From contig NZ_FUZT01000012.1 in NCBI RefSeq assembly GCF_900167445.1, positions 1 to 64,000 on the forward strand: 64,000 bases of DNA. The letters are read 5' to 3'. Source of the stretch: Maledivibacter halophilus. Lineage in GTDB: Bacteria > Bacillota > Clostridia > Peptostreptococcales > Caminicellaceae. The position numbers and the translations under genes are program-made. Under the pieces are notes generated by a model. That model did no database searches. It was not told the origin of the DNA and saw only the letters and a program-made list of their open reading frames with translations. Shown here one piece after another: positions 60,201-64,000 of the stretch (within the stretch, counting starts at the first letter, position 1; every line of letters begins with the position of its first letter).

Positions 60201-61259
60201 TTGAAATTGAAAAGGAAAAAAATAGCTAGGAATATTGTTATTACCTTGTTATTAATTTTATTGATGGGAAGTAGTGTTGCATTTGGTGTAGGTTATAGTA
60301 AACAAATAACTGCTTATTTCAATAATATTAAAGTTAAACTTAATGGAAATCTTTTAAACTTCTCAAAGGAACCTTTTATATATGAAGGTACTGTATATAT
60401 TCCTTTAAGAGATGTTTCTGAAAATCTAGGTCTTGAGGTTGTATGGGATGGCAATACAAATACTGTGTATTTAGCTAACAATATATATGGTTATGGTTCT
60501 ACTCCAAGGTACGGCTACAATAATCCGTATGTTTTAAATAAAGATAAAGAAAAAGAAGAAGAAGAAGAAGATATTATTAAAGAGCTTGAAGATATGCTTA
60601 ATGATGATTATGAAGAATATACAGAAGGTAAAAAGGATTTAGAATTCGAATATTCTCTAGATGAAAAGTCGAGATATATTAAGGTTGAAATGGAAGGTAA
60701 GAATTTTGAAAAGGATTCATCCCATTGGGAGGATAGAGATGAAGATGAATTTGAAGATTTTATTGAAGATATAATTGAAGAAATTTGTGATGAAATTGAT
60801 GATATGGATGTTAAAGTTGATGTAGAGGATGAAGATGGTAAAAGTGTTGGGAAATATGAATACGATGAAAGTAAGGATAAATTCGAAGTGACATTCCAAT
60901 ATGGATCAGATGGAGATATTGATGATTTAGAAGAAGAGCTTAATGATGACTATGATGAATATACAAAAGGCGATGATGGGGATTTAGAGTTTAAATATTC
61001 TTTAAAAGAAAAGAGCGATTATATTGATGTTGAAATGAAAGGCAAAAATTTTAAGCGAGATTCATCTGAATGGGAAAACAGAGATGAAGATAAATTTAAG
61101 GATTTTATTGAAGATATAGCTGAAAAAATTTGTGATGAAATTGACGATATGGATGTTAAATTTTTTATAGACGATAAGGATGGCAAAAATACTGGAATAT
61201 ATGAATATGATGAAGGTAAAGATAAACTCCAAGATAAATTTGAATATGAACAAGATTAA
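60201..61259 (+). CDS. Cell-surface protein: copper-amine-oxidase-N-like domain plus two acidic repeats
   Basis: 352 residues. A signal peptide or anchor lies at about 10-30 (IVITLLLILLMGSSVAFGVG), then a copper amine oxidase N-terminal-like domain at about 38-90 (IKVKLNGNLLNF...YIPLRDVSENLGLEVVWD), a common surface domain of clostridia that is not itself an oxidase. Residues about 134-235 and 248-350 are two copies of an acidic repeat, each holding LEFEYSL-EKS, VEMEGKNF, SSxWExRDED and EICDEIDDMDVK. The DNA copies start near 60600 and 60942, period about 342 bp. The start is TTG after GGGAGGAATTAAA. Role unknown; wall or calcium binding would suit the acidity. Confidence 0.78.
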   Translation: MKLKRKKIARNIVITLLLILLMGSSVAFGVGYSKQITAYFNNIKVKLNGNLLNFSKEPFIYEGTVYIPLRDVSENLGLEVVWDGNTNTVYLANNIYGYGSTPRYGYNNPYVLNKDKEKEEEEEDIIKELEDMLNDDYEEYTEGKKDLEFEYSLDEKSRYIKVEMEGKNFEKDSSHWEDRDEDEFEDFIEDIIEEICDEIDDMDVKVDVEDEDGKSVGKYEYDESKDKFEVTFQYGSDGDIDDLEEELNDDYDEYTKGDDGDLEFKYSLKEKSDYIDVEMKGKNFKRDSSEWENRDEDKFKDFIEDIAEKICDEIDDMDVKFFIDDKDGKNTGIYEYDEGKDKLQDKFEYEQD

Positions 61260-61324
61260 GAATACGGTTGTTAATCAATGGAATACTATTTATGGTTAGA
61301 TACCATTTTATGTTAAGTACATAT

Positions 61325-61356
61325 AAAGAGAATTCACTAATGTGAATTCTCTTTTG
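61325..61356 (+). terminator. Terminator after the acidic-repeat gene
   Basis: AAAGAGAATTCAC (61325-61337), loop TAAT, GTGAATTCTCTTT (61342-61354): a perfect 13-bp stem ending in T. Confidence 0.85.
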
Positions 61357-61481
61357 TATTACTCTATAAATTTCATAGTACAAATACTTAATTGAAATCC
61401 ACAAAAAAGTGTTTTAGGATTTTTTTCAAAATCATAAAATATTTTTTTATGCAAATAATAAGATGAAAGGAGAGTGAATAT

Positions 61482-62033
61482 ATGCAATTTTATGATGTGA
61501 TTGAGAATAGAATAAGTGTAAAAAAATTTGAAAACACACCTGTTGATAAAGATAGCCTTGCAAGGGCAATAAATGCAGCAATGAGATCACCTTCATGGAA
61601 AAATAATACATCCTATAGGTTCATTTTAGTAGACGATCCAAGGGAAAAGGATTTAATAGCTGAGGCTGTATTAAATGATACTAATGAGTCATCAAAGGCG
61701 GTTAAACAGGCTCCAATGGTTGCCATAGTTGTGGCAGATCCATCAAAATCAGGAGTTGTAGCAGATAAAGAATATTATTTAGTAGATAGTGCCATAGCTA
61801 TGGAGCATTTTATGCTTGCAGCAACAAATGAAGGATATGGAACCTGCTGGATAGGTGCATTTGATGAGAACAAAATACGTAGAACTCTATCTATACCAAA
61901 TAATAACAGGGTAGTTGCAATAACTCCAATAGGGAAAGCCTCTGAAATTCCCAAGCATCATGATAAAAAAGATGTGAGCGAATATGTGTTTCTAAATAAA
62001 TGGGGAGATTCATATACTAAAAATTATTCCTAA
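61482..62033 (+). CDS. Nitroreductase-family flavoprotein
   Basis: 183 residues: VIENRISVKKFENTPVDKDSL with the FMN-phosphate RxSxRxF-like start (here RISVKKF), AAMRSPSWKNNTSYRFILVDD, MVAIVVADPSK, and the GYGTCWIGAFDENKIRRTL segment near the flavin. These dimeric FMN proteins reduce nitro compounds, quinones or other acceptors with NAD(P)H; the native substrate is unclear. ATG follows GAAAGGAGAGTGAATAT. It is monocistronic with its own terminator. Confidence 0.88.
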   Translation: MQFYDVIENRISVKKFENTPVDKDSLARAINAAMRSPSWKNNTSYRFILVDDPREKDLIAEAVLNDTNESSKAVKQAPMVAIVVADPSKSGVVADKEYYLVDSAIAMEHFMLAATNEGYGTCWIGAFDENKIRRTLSIPNNNRVVAITPIGKASEIPKHHDKKDVSEYVFLNKWGDSYTKNYS

Positions 62034-62059
62034 ATAGGTTTTAATTAGCATTTTAATGT

Positions 62060-62103
62060 AAACCGTATGTGAAAGAATATAAATTTATGCACATACGGTT
62101 TTA
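62060..62103 (+). terminator. Terminator after the nitroreductase gene
   Basis: AAACCGTATGTG (62060-62071) pairs with CACATACGGTTT (62090-62101), then TATTAAT. A short family A repeat starts 10 bases later. Confidence 0.82.
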
Positions 62104-62112
62104 TTAATATTT

Positions 62113-62176
62113 GAGAAACTTGTATAATTAATATTATTAATTTTAAAATTCTTTACATGTATTATGCAATTTCCTC
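62113..62176. repeat. Family A short inverted-repeat element, copy A9 (short form)
   Basis: 64 bp with both family ends (GAGAAACTTGTATAATTAAT and ACATGTATTATGCAATTTCCTC) but without most of the centre found in copy A1, i.e. an internally deleted form. It lies next to a terminator hairpin, as copy A1 does. Confidence 0.75.
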
Positions 62177-62505
62177 ATTTATATAAAGGATCAATAAAAA
62201 AGTAAAGTAATACATTTATAGGTTTAGAATTGTAATTGTAAATATTTAATACTATATTGTGAAAAAATGTCAATAATATATATTAGTACTATTTAGTACT
62301 TAAACAAAGTAAAGTTTATAAAGTAATATTAAGCTTGCTAGGGAGAAAGTTAGAATTAATAGTATAAAAACACAAAAATAATTGAATAAATTTTATAATA
62401 TATGGTATAGGTTTAAATTTTTTAAAACAGTATGAAGTAGTTAGTTTTTTAATAAGGCAATTAAGCAATTTGCTGAATTAATAAAAAATAGAAAGGAAGA
62501 AAGAT
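62177..62505. other. Intergenic region without recognised gene
   Basis: AT-rich, with no ORF that has a ribosome site and no strong hairpin. It should contain the promoter of the GerMN lipoprotein gene, but no clear -35/-10 pair stands out. Confidence 0.4.
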
Positions 62506-63084
62506 ATGAAAAAAACTATAATTGTATTGCTTATTATTTCCATATTTAGCTTAGGCTTTTATGGATGTACTCAGCAAGAACCGCCCCAAACTGATGATGA
62601 AAACCTTGGTACAGAAAATCAAGAGACACCTGATGAAGATCAGCAGGAACCTCCACAGGAGGTAACTAAAGAGGTAACTTTATACTTTGGAGGTCCAAAT
62701 GCAGAGTATGTGGTGCCTGAAAAAAGAACTATTAATGTACCAGAGGATATTGAAAAAGAGGATTATATAAAACGAGTGCTAGAAGAATTAATAAAGGGTC
62801 CTGAGACAGAAAATTTAAATTTTGTAATTCCTTCAGAAACAAAGGTGCTTTCTGTTAATATTGAAAACAATATTGCGTATGTTGATTTTTCAGAGGAAAT
62901 GCATACTAAACATTGGGGTGGTGCAGCGGGAGAATCTATGACAATAAATTCTATAGCAAATACTCTCACAGAATTTGATTATATTGACAAGGTAAAGATT
63001 ACAGTAGATGGTGAACCTTTAGCGATAGAACATATGATACTAGAGGAGCCTGTAGGACGTAATGAAGATATGATAGCAAAATAA
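62506..63084 (+). CDS. GerMN-domain lipoprotein
   Basis: 192 residues. A lipoprotein signal peptide (about 1-21, lipobox LGFYGC, Cys21) is followed by a Glu/Gln/Pro-rich linker and one GerMN (sporulation/germination) domain at about 55-175: TLYFGGPNAEYVVPEKRTI, LEELIKGPETENL, IAYVDFSEEM, SIANTLTEFDYIDKVKITVDG. GerM proteins work in spore cortex and germination; single-domain lipoproteins of this kind are common in clostridia and act at the membrane surface, role uncertain. The ATG follows AGAAAGGAAGAAAGAT. It is monocistronic. Confidence 0.88.
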   Translation: MKKTIIVLLIISIFSLGFYGCTQQEPPQTDDENLGTENQETPDEDQQEPPQEVTKEVTLYFGGPNAEYVVPEKRTINVPEDIEKEDYIKRVLEELIKGPETENLNFVIPSETKVLSVNIENNIAYVDFSEEMHTKHWGGAAGESMTINSIANTLTEFDYIDKVKITVDGEPLAIEHMILEEPVGRNEDMIAK

Positions 63085-63200
63085 TTAAGGAATTAGAAAG
63101 TCAAGCTTCTAAAATTCAGTAACAAAATATAAAAACAAAAAAATTTATAAAATAATACTAATATTTGATATAATAAGACGTAAACAGGAGGTGTTATTTT

Positions 63201-63584
63201 ATGAATTATAAAATGCTTCATACTTGTATTAGAGTAATGGACTTAGAAAAGTCTTTAAAATTTTATAAGGAAGCACTTGGGCTGATAGAGCAAAAAAGAA
63301 AAGACTTTCCTGAGCATAAATTTACTTTAGTTTATTTAAGTGATGAATCAGGAAATTACGAGTTAGAATTAACATATAATTACAATCCCGATAAGCCCTA
63401 TGAAATAGGAAATGGATTTAGCCACATAGCTGTGGCAGTAGATGACTTAGAGGGTTCTAGAGAAAGGCATAAGGAAATGGGTTATGAAGTTACTAAATTA
63501 ATGGGACTTCCAGGTAGTCCTCCTAGATATTATTTTGTAACTGATCCAGATGGTTATGAAGTTGAAGTTATAAGAGGAAATTAA
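63201..63584 (+). CDS. gloA: Lactoylglutathione lyase (glyoxalase I) family protein
   Basis: 127 residues, VOC-superfamily fold: MLHTCIRVMDLEKSLKFYKEAL at the start, LELTYNYNPDKPYEIGNGFSHIAVAVDDL in the middle, and YYFVTDPDGYEVEVI at the end. Metal ligands expected in GloA are present (His near residue 5, Glu near 56, His near 74, Glu near 122). It would detoxify methylglyoxal with a thiol cofactor; glutathione is rare in clostridia, so another thiol may be used. ATG follows ACAGGAGGTGTTATTTT. Confidence 0.9.
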   Translation: MNYKMLHTCIRVMDLEKSLKFYKEALGLIEQKRKDFPEHKFTLVYLSDESGNYELELTYNYNPDKPYEIGNGFSHIAVAVDDLEGSRERHKEMGYEVTKLMGLPGSPPRYYFVTDPDGYEVEVIRGN

Positions 63585-63630
63585 TATACTTAGAGTTTAT
63601 TTCATTATAGTAAAAAACTATATAATACAT

Positions 63631-63690
63631 AAAAAAGAATGGCTATAAAATATTGAAAAGCTCATTATTTTAAAATCATTCTTTTTTATT
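63631..63690 (+). terminator. Terminator after the glyoxalase gene
   Basis: AAAAAAGAATG (63631-63641) pairs with CATTCTTTTTT (63677-63687); an A/T-rich loop of 35 bases lies between, and the right arm gives the T-run. Confidence 0.65.
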
Positions 63691-63832
63691 TAGGAAATTT
63701 TATTAAAGCAATTTCAAAGTCAATTATTTAGTTTACTTTATTAATAATTATAGAAAATAAGGAGGAAAAAAGTCAAATGATGTCTAATTGTTAAAATTAA
63801 TATTAAAATTCCCAAAAAGGAAGTGTTTATAG

Positions 63833-64000
63833 GTGGTTACTATTAATGCAAAGCTCTTTGGAACACCTAGAATAATGAAAAACAATAAACAAATAACCTT
63901 CCCTTATAGTAAGGCAGAAGCTCTTTTTTATTATTTATTAGTTGAAAAAGTTGCCTTAAGGGATAAATTAGTTAATTTGTTTTGGGGAAATTCTATTGAA
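63833..64000 (+). CDS. SARP/BTAD-type transcriptional regulator, 5' end (partial)
   Basis: The last 56 codons of the window read VTINAKLFGTPRIMKNNKQ, then FPYSKAEALFYYLLVEK, then LRDKLVNLFWGNSIE and continue past the edge. This matches the start of SARP/BTAD regulators (winged helix beginning LGxPxI...KAxALLAYL...RDxLxxLFW), often followed by an ATPase or tetratricopeptide part. The GTG at 63833 is the likely start, with AAGGAAGTG about 11 bases upstream. A 5-codon ORF with a strong ribosome site (GGAGGAAAAAAGTCAA then ATG ATG TCT AAT TGT TAA, 63777-63794) precedes it. Confidence 0.72.
   Translation, partial: MVTINAKLFGTPRIMKNNKQITFPYSKAEALFYYLLVEKVALRDKLVNLFWGNSIE

Noticed and set aside
61062..61253. 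Minus-strand ORFs over the acidic-repeat gene
   Set aside because: Antisense shadows of GAA/GAT-rich repeats, giving Phe/Ile-rich translations without start signals.

Overview
The window is AT-rich chromosomal DNA from a low-GC, anaerobic, spore-forming Firmicute of the Clostridia. Supporting signs are a GerAB germination permease, a GerMN lipoprotein, ferredoxin-dependent tungsten and molybdenum enzymes, many TTG/GTG starts behind strong AGGAGG ribosome sites, a glycine riboswitch, and a purine/amino-acid fermentation locus. The gene set would suit a purine- and amino-acid-fermenting Tissierellales/Gottschalkia-like organism, but the sequence alone does not fix the genus.

Layout. 1-400: the 3' end of a 23S rRNA, a 5S rRNA and a long terminator hairpin. 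600-8,800: housekeeping and stress genes (YbaK/ProX deacylase, zinc-ribbon protein, nucleoid protein NdpA, a nuclease-helicase of the DinG/XPD type, a PAS-GAF-GGDEF diguanylate cyclase) and a Q-rich repeat protein behind a structured leader. 8,900-12,050: an accessory patch with broken IS256- and IS66-type transposases, a 102-bp tandem repeat, and two small secreted or membrane proteins with duplicated leaders, one of them frameshifted in a poly-A tract. 12,060-29,960: recJ, hisC, a GntR regulator, a zinc/cadmium efflux operon (ArsR-type repressor plus CadA ATPase with a visible operator), a MATE pump, an orphan gerAB, an ECF sigma/membrane-protein pair, a stand-alone CarA-N-like protein, a two-component system, HtrA and a single-repeat AbrB protein.

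30,000-51,000 is the metabolic centre: a purine/urate catabolism island. It holds an amino-acid permease, a sigma-54 activator, a xanthine/uracil (NCS2) permease, an 8-oxoguanine-deaminase-like enzyme, ygeX, ygeY, ygeW, arcC, ssnA, a PreA-like iron-sulfur flavoprotein, a one-chain selenium-dependent xanthine dehydrogenase, ridA and a hydantoinase. These can be read as one route: import and deaminate purines, reduce or oxidise and open the ring, transfer the carbamoyl group (YgeW) to make ATP (ArcC), and split 2,3-diaminopropionate to pyruvate and ammonia (YgeX, with RidA clearing the enamine). Three -24/-12 promoters and six copies of a dyad close to TTATCA-N3-TGATAA lie upstream of the permease and between the divergent deaminase and ygeX transcripts, so the sigma-54 activator very probably drives the island. 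A single-aptamer glycine riboswitch then precedes an ACT-domain/UPF0210 pair.

51,300-57,200: a Moco/Tuco-type riboswitch with a terminator precedes a ferredoxin and a tungsten aldehyde:ferredoxin oxidoreductase, followed by a NuoE/NuoF/NuoG-like NAD(H)-linked electron-transfer trio. 57,300-64,000: a DUF3298-type protein, a D-Ala-D-Ala-ligase-like ATP-grasp enzyme, a Mop protein interrupted by an in-frame TGA (selenoprotein candidate), a cell-surface protein with acidic tandem repeats, a nitroreductase, a GerMN lipoprotein, a glyoxalase and the start of a SARP-type regulator.

Intergenic regions are unusually rich in short non-coding inverted-repeat elements. I separate four families (A-D) by their shared ends, with at least eight copies of family A.
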